A DNA stretch of 8,819 bases from JAJEAD01 sp964420925 (GCA_964420925.1 CAYQVB010000037.1:1-8819); one strand, 5' to 3'; positions 1 through 6,709 are shown, counted from the stretch's first letter. Notes: a model not told the origin generated them from the letters alone. Made by a program: numbers and translations.

Positions 1-30
1 GGTAAAGGACTGAAGAGAATCCGCCCGCCC

Positions 31-57
31 GGAGCCATCCCCCGCCTGGAGCCATCC
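31..57 (+). promoter_or_regulatory. Ribosome-binding region of the methyltransferase gene, duplicated
   Basis: The ten-base unit GGAGCCATCC occurs at 31-40 and again at 48-57, a 17-base period. The second copy supplies the GGAG Shine-Dalgarno six bases before ATG 58. The first copy is not followed by a start codon at matching spacing. Only the second copy is expected to set the start. Confidence 0.5.
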
Positions 58-1581
58 ATGGAAGCACCAACCCGAACGCGCCGCCGCCGGAGCAAGGCCC
101 CGGCCGAGACGCCGACCCGATCCGTCGACTACCGCCATCTCACGAGCTCGCTCCCCCTTGCGGAGGGCTATACGGACGAGCAGATCGCGGAGATCCACGT
201 CACCGCACTCACTGTCCTGCAGGAGCTGGGGGTGCAGGTGAACCACGCCGGCGCCCGCGACATCCTCGCGTGTGCCGGGGCGGCGGTCAGCGACGACCAA
301 GTGCGTTTCGGGCGCGAGATGGTGGAGGCGGCGATTGCGTCCTCGCCGCCCGAGTTCACCGTGACGAGCGGTTGCGGCACCTTGCGCATTGGCGGGCGCC
401 ACACCCAGTTCCTCCCCGCCGGCGGCCCGCCCTACGCGATGGACAGCGCTCGTGGCAAGCGGACGGGGACCTTGGAGGACTTCCGCAACTTCGTTCGCCT
501 CTCCCAGGCCTTCGACGTGATCCACATGACGGCGCCCTCGGTCGAGCCACAGGACATTGCGCCGAAAGTGCGGCACCTCCGGATGATGAGGTCTCTGATG
601 CTCGATTCGGACAAGCCGACCTTCATCTACTCCCGCGGCGCCGGCCAAGTCGCGGACTCCTTCGAAATCCTGCGCTTGCGCTACGGTCTGGACGAGGTCG
701 CGTTCCAGGCGCGGCCCCATACCTACACCGTCATCAACACCAACTCACCGCTGATCCTGGACGTGCCGATGTGCCAGGGGCTCATCGATTTCGCCGCCGC
801 GGGCCAGATGTGCATCATCACCCCCTTTACCCTGTCGGGCGCGATGGCCCCGGTCACGATTCCCGGCGCGCTCGTGCAGCAGCACGCCGAGATGCTCGCG
901 GGCCTGGTGCTGACCCAGACCGTGCGCCCCGGGGCGCCGGTGGTCTACGGCGGCTTCACCTCCAACGTGGACATGAAATCGGGGTCCCCGGCATTCGGAA
1001 CGCCAGAGTACGTGCGGGCCTGCTGGGGCACGGGTCAGCTCGCGCGCCTGGTCGGCCTTCCCTGGCGCTCCTCCGCCTCCTGCGCTTCCAACACCCCGGA
1101 CGCCCAGTCGATCTGGGAGACTCAGATGGCGTTGTGGGGTGCGCTCACCGGCGGCGCAAACATCGTGATCCACGCCGCGGGATGGCTGGAGGGCGGCCTC
1201 AGCGCCTCCTACGAGAAGTTCATCCTCGACATCGAGCAGCTCCAGCACATGGCGGAGCTGATGCAGCCGGTGCGCTGGGACGAGGGGGAGCTCGCGATGG
1301 ACGCGCTGCGCGAGATCGGCTCCGGCGGCCATTTCTTCGGCGCTCGCCACACGATGGCGCGCTACCGGACCGCCTTCTACTCCCCCTATGTATCGGACTG
1401 GTCGAACTACCAGCAGTGGCAGGCGGCGGGCGGGCGCGATGCGACCGAGCGCGCGCACGATCTCTGGCAGCAGGTGCTGGCCGAGTTCCAGCCGCCGGCG
1501 GTCGACGCGAGCGTGGTCGAAGCCATGGACGCCTTCATCGCCCGCCGGATGGAGGAGGGCGGCGCCGATCCGGTGACCTGA
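58..1581 (+). CDS. MttB-superfamily (trimethylamine methyltransferase-like) corrinoid-dependent methyltransferase, non-pyrrolysine type
   Basis: The 507-residue product matches the MttB superfamily over its whole length. After a basic N-terminal tail (about residues 5-13) comes the TIM-barrel body. The most family-like stretches are the GGFTSNVDMKSG region with the following GTPE (298-317), SNTPDAQS (344-351), and AAGWLEGGLSASYEKF (373-388). Archaeal MttB reads an in-frame amber codon as pyrrolysine. This frame is uninterrupted at normal family length, so it belongs with the non-Pyl homologues, several of which demethylate quaternary amines (glycine betaine, proline betaine, carnitine) and pass the methyl group to a corrinoid protein. 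The substrate here is unknown, and no corrinoid protein or reductive activase is in the window. ATG 58 is chosen because GGAG at 48-51 lies six bases upstream and no upstream start fits better. The gene is convergent with the enolase-superfamily gene. Family is confident; methyl donor is open. Confidence 0.93.
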   Translation: MEAPTRTRRRRSKAPAETPTRSVDYRHLTSSLPLAEGYTDEQIAEIHVTALTVLQELGVQVNHAGARDILACAGAAVSDDQVRFGREMVEAAIASSPPEFTVTSGCGTLRIGGRHTQFLPAGGPPYAMDSARGKRTGTLEDFRNFVRLSQAFDVIHMTAPSVEPQDIAPKVRHLRMMRSLMLDSDKPTFIYSRGAGQVADSFEILRLRYGLDEVAFQARPHTYTVINTNSPLILDVPMCQGLIDFAAAGQMCIITPFTLSGAMAPVTIPGALVQQHAEMLAGLVLTQTVRPGAPVVYGGFTSNVDMKSGSPAFGTPEYVRACWGTGQLARLVGLPWRSSASCASNTPDAQSIWETQMALWGALTGGANIVIHAAGWLEGGLSASYEKFILDIEQLQHMAELMQPVRWDEGELAMDALREIGSGGHFFGARHTMARYRTAFYSPYVSDWSNYQQWQAAGGRDATERAHDLWQQVLAEFQPPAVDASVVEAMDAFIARRMEEGGADPVT

Positions 1582-1765
1582 GCGCGCGCCGGCCGGGTCG
1601 TGATGCAGTGGCCGGCGGCGGTGGAAGCTCCGAGTCGGTGTCCCGGGAGGCAACCCACGCGTCCATCGCGTCCTGGGAAATGAAGGCGCCTGCATCAGCC
1701 TCCACGATCGCCGTGAGGATAGCCGCGCGCTTTTCGGCACGGCGGCGCAACGGCAGGCCTCTCAT
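1535..1765 (-). pseudogene. Small ORF resembling the C-terminal tail of an antitoxin-like protein; possible remnant
   Basis: This 76-codon frame starts at ATG 1765, and the A-T-G-A overlaps the TGA stop of the enolase-superfamily gene, a layout typical of translational coupling. Its middle part, roughly residues 10-50, contains AEKRAAILTAIVEADAGAF, then DAMDAWVAS and DSELPPPP. From memory of the family, this resembles the C-terminal tail of short CopG/ribbon-helix-helix antitoxin-like proteins (an 'AEADAG-F ... AWV-S ... ELP-P' pattern). The DNA-binding ribbon-helix-helix part is missing. The first ten residues lie at the junction with the upstream gene, and the last ~16 codons run antisense into the methyltransferase 3' end. 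No toxin partner is visible. It may be a decayed remnant, a small accessory gene, or a chance frame. Confidence 0.33.
1587..1617 (+). terminator. Possible terminator hairpin after the methyltransferase gene
   Basis: A perfect 8-bp inverted repeat (CGCCGGCC at 1587-1594, GGCCGGCG at 1610-1617, 15-base loop) starts five bases after the TGA stop. No T-run follows, so it is not a textbook intrinsic terminator. It could act in 3'-end stability or Rho-dependent ending between the two convergent genes. It is all G/C in a G+C-rich genome, so chance is a real alternative. Confidence 0.3.
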
Positions 1766-2865
1766 TCGAAGCGACTCGCGCGGTGCTCGGCGCGCGCGAG
1801 CCAGTCCGGATGTACTTCCACTCCCCAGCCCGGCGCGTCGGGGATGGTGACGTGGCCGCCGTCGATCGCGTAGGGCGACTCGACGAAGAGCCCTTCCTGC
1901 CACGGGTAGTAGTCCGGCCCCTCGATCGAGAACTCGAGGTACTTGCCGGCGTTCGGGATCGCACCGAGCAGGTGCATGGTGAAGAGCGTCACCATGGAGA
2001 GGTTGGCGCAGTGCGGCGTGCAGGGGAGGCCGGCGGCCTGGGCCATCGCGGCGACGCGAAGGGCGCGGGTCAGGCCGCCGACATAGCAGACGTCGGGCTG
2101 CACCACGTCGACCGCGCGCATCTCGATCATCCGGCGCCACACCGGCATCGAGCAGTCCTGCTCGCCTCCGGTCACGTCGAGGTCGAGGGCTTCGCGTACC
2201 TCCCGGGTCTGGCCCAGCTCCCAGTAGGGGCAGGGTTCCTCGAAGTGTCCGACCCCGTTCGCCTCCAGTATGCGCCCGACCTCGATCGCGCGGGCGGGGG
2301 AGAATCCGCTGTTGGCGTCGACCAGCTTGTCCACGCCGTCGCCGAGTGCCGCGCACACCGTGGGCACGATCGCCTCGGTGCGGCCGGGCCAGTGGTCCAC
2401 GTCGCGCCCGCACTCCGCGCCGACCCGGAACTTGAAGGCGTCGAAGCCCTGTTCGTCTCGCAGCCGGACCAGCCTTTCGGCCTCGTCGCGCGGAGTGATG
2501 TCGCGCTTCATCGACGAGCCGTAGGCCCGCAGCCGTCCCGGCCGGCCCCCGAGCAGCTCACACACGCTCTTGCCTTCGAGCTTCCCGTGCAGGTCCCACA
2601 GCGCGGTATCCACTCCGCCGAGCGCGCGACGGAGATAGGAGCCCGGGAACTTGTGCTCGCGCTCCAGCACGCGCTCGCCGAGGCCGGCGGGGTCGAGCGC
2701 GTCGTGCCCGAGCGCCCACGGCGCCACTTGGCGGTGGAGCACCGCGGCGGTGATGTCCGCGCAGTAGGGTGCCACCTGGCCCCAGCCTTCGCCGCCTGCG
2801 TCGCTCCGCACCCTTACGAAGCACAGATACGGGTTGGACCAGGTTTCGATGCTCTGAATGCGCAT
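1762..2865 (-). CDS. Mandelate racemase/muconate lactonizing-type enzyme (enolase superfamily; probable acid-sugar dehydratase or racemase)
   Basis: A 367-residue protein with the two-domain enolase-superfamily plan: an N-terminal capping domain (about 1-115), then a (beta/alpha)7-beta barrel. The expected Mg2+ ligands are D183 (in VDANSG), E209 (in HFEEP) and E235 (in TGGEQ). The barrel also has the D258 (QPDVCYVGG) and H285 (TPHCANLS) pair equivalent to the His-Asp dyad of mandelate racemase, and E315 near the C-terminal end of the barrel. This places it in the MR subgroup, which abstracts the alpha proton of a carboxylate and then racemises or dehydrates. The usual KxK motif reads K145-F-R147. 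ATG 2865 is preferred; TTG 2874 is a possible start nine bases upstream, and neither has a strong Shine-Dalgarno. The gene lies downstream of the Rieske gene after a 341-base gap, so co-transcription is uncertain. Substrate not assignable. Confidence 0.92.
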   Translation of the reverse strand: MRIQSIETWSNPYLCFVRVRSDAGGEGWGQVAPYCADITAAVLHRQVAPWALGHDALDPAGLGERVLEREHKFPGSYLRRALGGVDTALWDLHGKLEGKSVCELLGGRPGRLRAYGSSMKRDITPRDEAERLVRLRDEQGFDAFKFRVGAECGRDVDHWPGRTEAIVPTVCAALGDGVDKLVDANSGFSPARAIEVGRILEANGVGHFEEPCPYWELGQTREVREALDLDVTGGEQDCSMPVWRRMIEMRAVDVVQPDVCYVGGLTRALRVAAMAQAAGLPCTPHCANLSMVTLFTMHLLGAIPNAGKYLEFSIEGPDYYPWQEGLFVESPYAIDGGHVTIPDAPGWGVEVHPDWLARAEHRASRFE

Positions 2866-3206
2866 GGTTTTCAACTAGCGATAGAGGAGGGAAAGGACGC
2901 CATCGCAGCGTACCCGAAAGGGGTGTCTTGCACGCGTCGCCTGCAGGCCGGGTCGTCCCGGCTCCGGCGCTGCCTCCAGTGACGCCGGCCTCGAGCCGCA
3001 AGGCGCCCCGCGATCATCGCCCGGAACCGGGGCCCGGGCCGTCCGGAGTTTTCACCGGCCTTCGTGGCGAGGGCGTCGAGACAACTTGGTGCGCGGGCGC
3101 ACGGACGAAGGCATCGTGGTGACGGTGTCGAAGTGGCTCGAGGGAGAACGCCCGCTCTTCGCGCGAACATCGGCGTCCGCCGCAGAAGGATGGTGAGGAT
3201 TCCGGG
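2866..3206. other. 341-base intergenic stretch between the Rieske and enolase-superfamily genes
   Basis: I found no convincing gene here. Short frames on both strands translate to low-complexity Arg/Pro/Ala-rich peptides typical of G+C-rich noncoding DNA. Visible structure: a perfect 6-bp stem with a four-base loop (GCCGGG at 2947-2952, CCCGGC at 2957-2962) and the 10-bp palindrome GGCCCGGGCC at 3031-3040. Either could slow transcription from the Rieske gene towards the enolase-superfamily gene. No sigma-70-like promoter stands out. The length suggests the downstream gene may have its own promoter. Confidence 0.5.
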
Positions 3207-3512
3207 TTACACCTCGACGACGACCTCGCCCGCCTCGAGCACGGTCGGGTAGAGCGTCAGCTCGCGGCAGTGAGACATGGTCAGGCACTCACCTGACCTC
3301 ACGTCGAAGCGCCAGCCGTGCAATGGACAGGTCACCACCGCCCCCTCCAGCTTGCCCTTGCCGAGCGAGCCCCCCTTGTGGCGGCAGAAGTCCTGCGTGG
3401 CGTAGAACTCGCCCCCGACGTTGTACAACGCGACCCCTCGGCCTTCGACCTTGAAGGTCCTGCACTGTCCGGGGGGAAGCTCGGACGCGCGGCAGAGCAC
3501 GTGTCTGGTCAT
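3207..3512 (-). CDS. Stand-alone Rieske [2Fe-2S] ferredoxin-like protein
   Basis: A 101-residue protein that is essentially one Rieske domain. The cluster-binding signature is complete: C43-x-H45, sixteen residues, then C62-x2-H65 (CPLHGW). The two Cys and two His would bind a [2Fe-2S] cluster. Length and lack of a transmembrane segment or signal peptide fit the small cytoplasmic Rieske ferredoxins that feed electrons to ring-hydroxylating dioxygenases or mono-oxygenases, or the related NirD-type subunits. No oxygenase large subunit or ferredoxin reductase is in the window, so its electron partner lies elsewhere or is one of the neighbours. Start ATG 3512 gives a natural N-terminus (MTRHVLC); the Shine-Dalgarno is weak. 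It follows the amidohydrolase gene on the same strand after a 117-base gap, so an operon is plausible. Confidence 0.92.
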   Translation of the reverse strand: MTRHVLCRASELPPGQCRTFKVEGRGVALYNVGGEFYATQDFCRHKGGSLGKGKLEGAVVTCPLHGWRFDVRSGECLTMSHCRELTLYPTVLEAGEVVVEV

Positions 3513-3629
3513 GGCCTCATCGTTCCCGGGAGAGCGGGCGACACGCGCCGTCTTCCGGGAAGAGCGAGCGCCTGATGATCGTTGCAGGATCGGCAGCGTC
3601 CCGTGTTCTCGGCGATCCTCACTTACCAG

Positions 3630-4829
3630 TCACGGCTGGAGATCCAGGGCGTCGATCACGTTGCGCGAGAAGAAGCGCTCGCGCTGCGTTTCCTCCATGT
3701 CGGGATAGAGCTCGATGTACATCTCCACGCCGCTCACTCCGCTCGAATCCCAGTGCGGGTAGTCGCTGGTCAGGCCCATGTTGCGGCCGCCGAACCACTC
3801 GACCGTTTCCCGCAGCAGCGCCTCGGCCGGCTCGAAGGAACATATCGTGCACTGGCGCCTGAAGTACTCCGACGGATTCAGCTTGAGCTCCGCGGTCTCC
3901 ACTCTCGGGCGGCCGGCGATGTGCTCGTCCAGCCTGAACAGGAAGTACGGCACCCAGGTCGCGCCCGCTTCGCAGAACAGCACCCGCAGCGTCGGATGCC
4001 GTTCCAGGACCCCGTAACCGATCATGCCGCACAGGCCGGTGGCCATTTCGCAGGGGTGCGACACCACGTGAGCCAGCCAGTACTTGTCGAACTTGTAGTC
4101 CGTGCTGTAGGTCGCGTTGTAGGTGCCGGTAGCCTCGTGAAACAGCAGCGCCATGCCGAGCCCGGTCATCGTCTCCCAGACCGGGTCCCAGTCCTCGTTC
4201 CAGTAACGCACTTCGTTCATGACGTTCGGGCGCATCCAGACCGTCCTCGCGCCCATCCGGTGGCAGCGCTTGATCTCCTCGACCGCCCATTCCGGCTTCA
4301 GGGGGATGGACGCGCACCAGATGTGACGCCGGCTGGTGGCGAAGTCCTTCGCCATCCAGTCGTTGTGGGCCCGGCACAGCGCATACTGGAGGTCCAGGTT
4401 CAGGATGTCGGGAATGAACAGCCCCATGGTCGGGAACCAGATGCCGACGTCGACTCCGCCGAGATCCATGTCTTCGTCCCGGTAGGCCATCGAGTGACGG
4501 TACGCCTCCTCGTAGGGCAGCGACTCGCCGCGCGGGCGCTGGTCGCCGCAGCCTTCGATGCGCCCGCCGCCGTAGCCGCGTGGCTTCTGGTACAGGCGGC
4601 CCTCCATCATGATGCGGGGCGAGCCCTGGTTGTCGGTCACGAGCTTGGGCGCTTCGCGCGCGAACTCGGGATCCAGGTACTTGGTCATCGCCTCCGGTGG
4701 CTCGATGACGTGGCGGTCCGCGTCGATGACGAAGAACTCCTGAGCCACCCGTTTGCTCTCCGAGCGCCAGGATGCGGCGACCGCCCGGTAGTGTTCCTCC
4801 TCGCTCAGCCTTGGTGCCGCCTCTGCCAT
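3630..4829 (-). CDS. Amidohydrolase family 2 (ACMSD-like) metal-dependent hydrolase or decarboxylase
   Basis: A 399-residue TIM-barrel protein of the amidohydrolase-2 group, whose members include ACMSD and gamma-resorcylate decarboxylase. Strand 1 carries D36-A-D38-R-H40-V-I-E43-P, the variant metal motif common in this branch. Other landmarks are the LFHEATG segment with H231, VVSHPCEM with H258, the FCEAGATWVPYFLFRLDEH block (285-303), and SDYPHWDS (355-362) with the probable catalytic D356. The protein likely cleaves C-C (decarboxylase) or C-N/C-O bonds of an unidentified substrate. ATG 4829 is preferred because GAGGAG lies nine bases upstream. ATG 4856 and ATG 4898 are in frame and would add 9 or 23 residues, but their Shine-Dalgarno sequences are weaker. 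It is the first gene of the minus-strand group and is divergent from the transporter operon. Confidence 0.92.
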   Translation of the reverse strand: MAEAAPRLSEEEHYRAVAASWRSESKRVAQEFFVIDADRHVIEPPEAMTKYLDPEFAREAPKLVTDNQGSPRIMMEGRLYQKPRGYGGGRIEGCGDQRPRGESLPYEEAYRHSMAYRDEDMDLGGVDVGIWFPTMGLFIPDILNLDLQYALCRAHNDWMAKDFATSRRHIWCASIPLKPEWAVEEIKRCHRMGARTVWMRPNVMNEVRYWNEDWDPVWETMTGLGMALLFHEATGTYNATYSTDYKFDKYWLAHVVSHPCEMATGLCGMIGYGVLERHPTLRVLFCEAGATWVPYFLFRLDEHIAGRPRVETAELKLNPSEYFRRQCTICSFEPAEALLRETVEWFGGRNMGLTSDYPHWDSSGVSGVEMYIELYPDMEETQRERFFSRNVIDALDLQP

Positions 4830-5010
4830 GATTTCCGACTCCTCAAGTGTGTTCATGTTTCGCCAGCTCCCGCCCGGCGGCCCGGCCTGTCGTCGCATCG
4901 CGACCGCACGCTCGTCACCGTGGAGGGGGATTTGCTTGGTTTCCGAGCGTCTCCTCCCCGATGACGAGGCAACGTCCGGCCCGGGCTTTGGAGCCGCCCG
5001 TGAGCGTCAA

Positions 5011-5042
5011 TTTATGCTCGGCGTGCCATGGTTCACTGTCAA
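5011..5042 (-). promoter_or_regulatory. Weak candidate promoter for the amidohydrolase group
   Basis: Read on the minus strand, a perfect TTGACA (5042-5037) is followed by an A/T-rich CATAAA (5016-5011) after 20 bases. The spacing is longer than the usual 16-18, so the -10 assignment is doubtful. It lies about 190 bases upstream of the preferred amidohydrolase start. Confidence 0.2.
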
Positions 5043-5051
5043 ATAGTGGAC
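5031..5051. promoter_or_regulatory. Candidate operator palindrome in the divergent region
   Basis: Two seven-base arms, GTTCACT (5031-5037) and AGTGGAC (5045-5051), are inverted repeats with one mismatch around the spacer GTCAAAT. The left part overlaps the TTGACA hexamer of the minus strand, where a repressor or activator would act. It is less G+C-rich than its surroundings. No regulator gene is in the window, so the cognate factor cannot be named. Confidence 0.3.
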
Positions 5052-5156
5052 ACCCTCGCTACGAACGCCAATGAGCAGTCTCGGCTCGAGCGAGTAGCCT
5101 CTCCGCATTTCACGCCGGCCTAACCTGTGCTTCCAACGCGACCTGCACGGTTTCGG

Positions 5157-5237
5157 GTGGATTCCCGCTAATCAAGGGAATGACGGGAACCAGACCGGGC
5201 GCCACGAATCGTCATTCCCGTGCAAGCGGGAATCCAC
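5157..5237. repeat. Composite inverted repeat of dRS3-like type (ATTCCC-N8-GGGAAT), dispersed intergenic repeat
   Basis: The outer arms are a perfect 13-bp inverted repeat (GTGGATTCCCGCT at 5157-5169, AGCGGGAATCCAC at 5225-5237). Inside them is a perfect 10-bp pair (GGGAATGACG at 5176-5185, CGTCATTCCC at 5210-5219). Each half also folds alone. The right half is exactly ATTCCC-N8-GGGAAT (5214-5233), the pattern of the neisserial dRS3 repeat; the left half (5161-5181) is the same with a nine-base spacer. Related sequences are widespread between genes in many Proteobacteria. It is a dispersed repeat, not a gene, and could form a cruciform in DNA or a hairpin in RNA. Confidence 0.8.
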
Positions 5238-5488
5238 GCAAAACACCGAGTCAAGGCAAGTGCCGTGAAAGCGAGAAGTGCCTCTGAGCCTCGTGGCGCC
5301 TACACTCCACGCCGGCATGTCGCATAGTTGACAGATGGGGGCCGGTTGCCGGCGCACTATCGGGCATCGGTGCCGGATTCGGGCTTCGCCCGCCCTTCGC
5401 CCGAGAGGCCGGAGGGTGGCGTCCGGTGCGAATCGGCGACGCAGCGCCGGCTTTATCGGTCCGCCAAGCCTTAAGGGGGAGAGGCGAC

Positions 5489-6448
5489 ATGAAGAACATG
5501 CGTAGAGGGTTCCTGGCCGCCACGGCATTGGTCGTGGGCCTTGCCGCCGGCGTCACCGGCGCACAGGACTTTCCGTCCCGGCCGATCGACATGATCGTCA
5601 ACTTCGGTCCCGGCGGAGGCGCGGACGGCATGGGCCGGACGGTGGCCCGGCTGCTGTCGCCCCTGCTCGGGGTCCCGGTGCCGGCGTCCAACGTTGCCGG
5701 CGCCGCGGGCAACACCGGGCTGACCAAGGTGGCCGGCGCCAAGGGCGACGGCTACACCATCGGTACCATGACCGGGCTGACCGTGTCCTCATGGGCCTCC
5801 GGCATGGGCAGCCTCACCCCCGACGACTTCTCCTACCTGGCGATCGTGCAGTCATCGCCGTCCATGCTCTTCGTGCCCGAGGACAGTCCCTTCGAGTCCT
5901 ACCAGGACCTCCTCGACCACACCCGGGACAACCCGGGCGAGGTGCGCGTCGCCACCGCCGGTCTCGGCACTCTGGACGACCTGACGTTGAAGTTTCTCGG
6001 CACCAAGGGGCACGAGATGAAGAACGTCCCCTACGCCAAGCCGGCGGAGCGCTACATCTCGCCGCTCGGCGGGCACACCGAGGTGATGTACGAAGAACCG
6101 GGCGACGTCGCCCAGTTCCTCGAAGCGGGGCAGATCCGGGCGCTGGTGATCTTTCGTGAAGAGCGCCACCCGCGTTTTCCGGACGTGCCCACGTCGTTCG
6201 AATTCGGCCATGAGATCTCCTTCCCGAACTGGCGGGCGGTGGTGACCTCGGCCGAGGTGCCGGACGACCGCGCCCAGGTGCTGAACGAAGCCATGGCGCA
6301 AGTGGTCTCGCATGCGGACTGGAAGGAGTACTGCGCGGTCAAGTTCAGTTGTATCGAGCCCATGTCGCCGGAAGAAGGACACGCCTTCGTCAAGAAGCAG
6401 TACGACGACCTGTCCCGGTTCATGAAGCAGTTCGGCATCACCCAGTGA
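5489..6448 (+). CDS. tctC: Tripartite tricarboxylate transporter periplasmic substrate-binding protein (TctC/Bug family)
   Basis: A 319-residue secreted binding protein of the TctC/Bug family, which captures a carboxylate-type ligand in the periplasm and delivers it to the TctA/TctB membrane complex. The N-terminus is a Sec signal peptide: basic start (MKNMRRG), hydrophobic core (8-22) and probable cleavage after VTGA (A25). Family landmarks follow: RPIDMIVNFGPGGGADGMGR (31-50), SNVAGAAGNTG (67-77), the NVPYAKPAERYISPLGGH stretch (179-196) and FPDVPTSFEFG (230-240). Two cysteines (C282, C288) could form a disulfide. Length is normal for the family. ATG 5489 is chosen because it directly begins the signal peptide and is preceded by a purine-rich GGGGGAGAGG (5475-5484); an upstream ATG at 5426 would bury the signal peptide. 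First gene of the transporter operon; ligand unknown. Confidence 0.93.
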   Translation: MKNMRRGFLAATALVVGLAAGVTGAQDFPSRPIDMIVNFGPGGGADGMGRTVARLLSPLLGVPVPASNVAGAAGNTGLTKVAGAKGDGYTIGTMTGLTVSSWASGMGSLTPDDFSYLAIVQSSPSMLFVPEDSPFESYQDLLDHTRDNPGEVRVATAGLGTLDDLTLKFLGTKGHEMKNVPYAKPAERYISPLGGHTEVMYEEPGDVAQFLEAGQIRALVIFREERHPRFPDVPTSFEFGHEISFPNWRAVVTSAEVPDDRAQVLNEAMAQVVSHADWKEYCAVKFSCIEPMSPEEGHAFVKKQYDDLSRFMKQFGITQ

Positions 6449-6570
6449 GCCTTCCGCGCTCGGGCCTCGACCCCCGCCCGACGGCGCAGAAAGAGCGGGG
6501 TCAGCGTGGCGGATGAAGGCGAGTGGTCACTGCGCGAAGGGACCATGGCGAACCGCCCGGCGAGGCAAGT

Positions 6571-6591
6571 CCCTCTCCCTCGGGGAGAGGG
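6571..6591. repeat. REP-like hairpin
   Basis: A perfect 8-bp stem (CCCTCTCC at 6571-6578, GGAGAGGG at 6584-6591) encloses a five-base loop CTCGG. The arms and the following GCCGCGGATGAGG resemble the dispersed 'CCCTCTCCC...GGGAGAGGG' intergenic repeats common in Proteobacteria. It could protect the tctC mRNA 3' end. Confidence 0.6.
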
Positions 6592-6709
6592 CCGCGGATG
6601 AGGAGTTCCTACTTCGGGAGGCACTGCCTCGCGGGTAGAAGCGCGCCCGCACGTGAACCCGAAATCAACCACTTGGCGCATGTTCCCTGAATCTTGGTGA
6701 TCGGCGCTA

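Larger units (their letters stand above)
4830..5488. other. 659-base divergent intergenic region between the amidohydrolase and tctC genes
   Basis: This region must hold the promoters of both divergent groups. It contains an imperfect palindrome at 5031-5051, a composite inverted repeat at 5157-5237, and small G+C-rich hairpins near 5341-5353 (GCCGG-TTG-CCGGC) and 5380-5392 (CGGGC-TTC-GCCCG). A TTGACA hexamer lies at 5328-5333 on the plus strand, but no -10 sits at good spacing, so I do not call a promoter. Frames here look non-coding. The plus frame leading into tctC from ATG 5426 is an unsupported N-terminal extension. Confidence 0.6.

Noticed and set aside
270..1850. 526-codon plus-strand frame overlapping the methyltransferase in another phase
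   Set aside because: Arg/Ala/Gly/Pro-rich translation typical of a shifted frame in G+C-rich DNA; the methyltransferase frame has clear family motifs.
1783..2982. 399-codon plus-strand frame antisense to the enolase-superfamily gene
   Set aside because: The opposite strand has all catalytic residues of the family; this frame has no recognisable motif.
3582..4964. 460-codon plus-strand frame antisense to the amidohydrolase
   Set aside because: It is a mirror of a well-supported gene with no recognisable domain of its own.
5157..5237. CRISPR array or intact insertion sequence end at the inverted repeats
   Set aside because: There are only two inverted copies with no regular spacers, no transposase frame and no target-site duplication that I can see.
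5328..5360. Sigma-70 promoter for tctC from TTGACA at 5328-5333
   Set aside because: The nearest -10-like hexamer (CACTAT, 5355-5360) is 21 bases away, too far for a confident call.
5426..5488. N-terminal extension of TctC from ATG 5426
   Set aside because: It would place 21 non-hydrophobic residues before an obvious signal peptide, and the purine-rich ribosome site lies just before ATG 5489.
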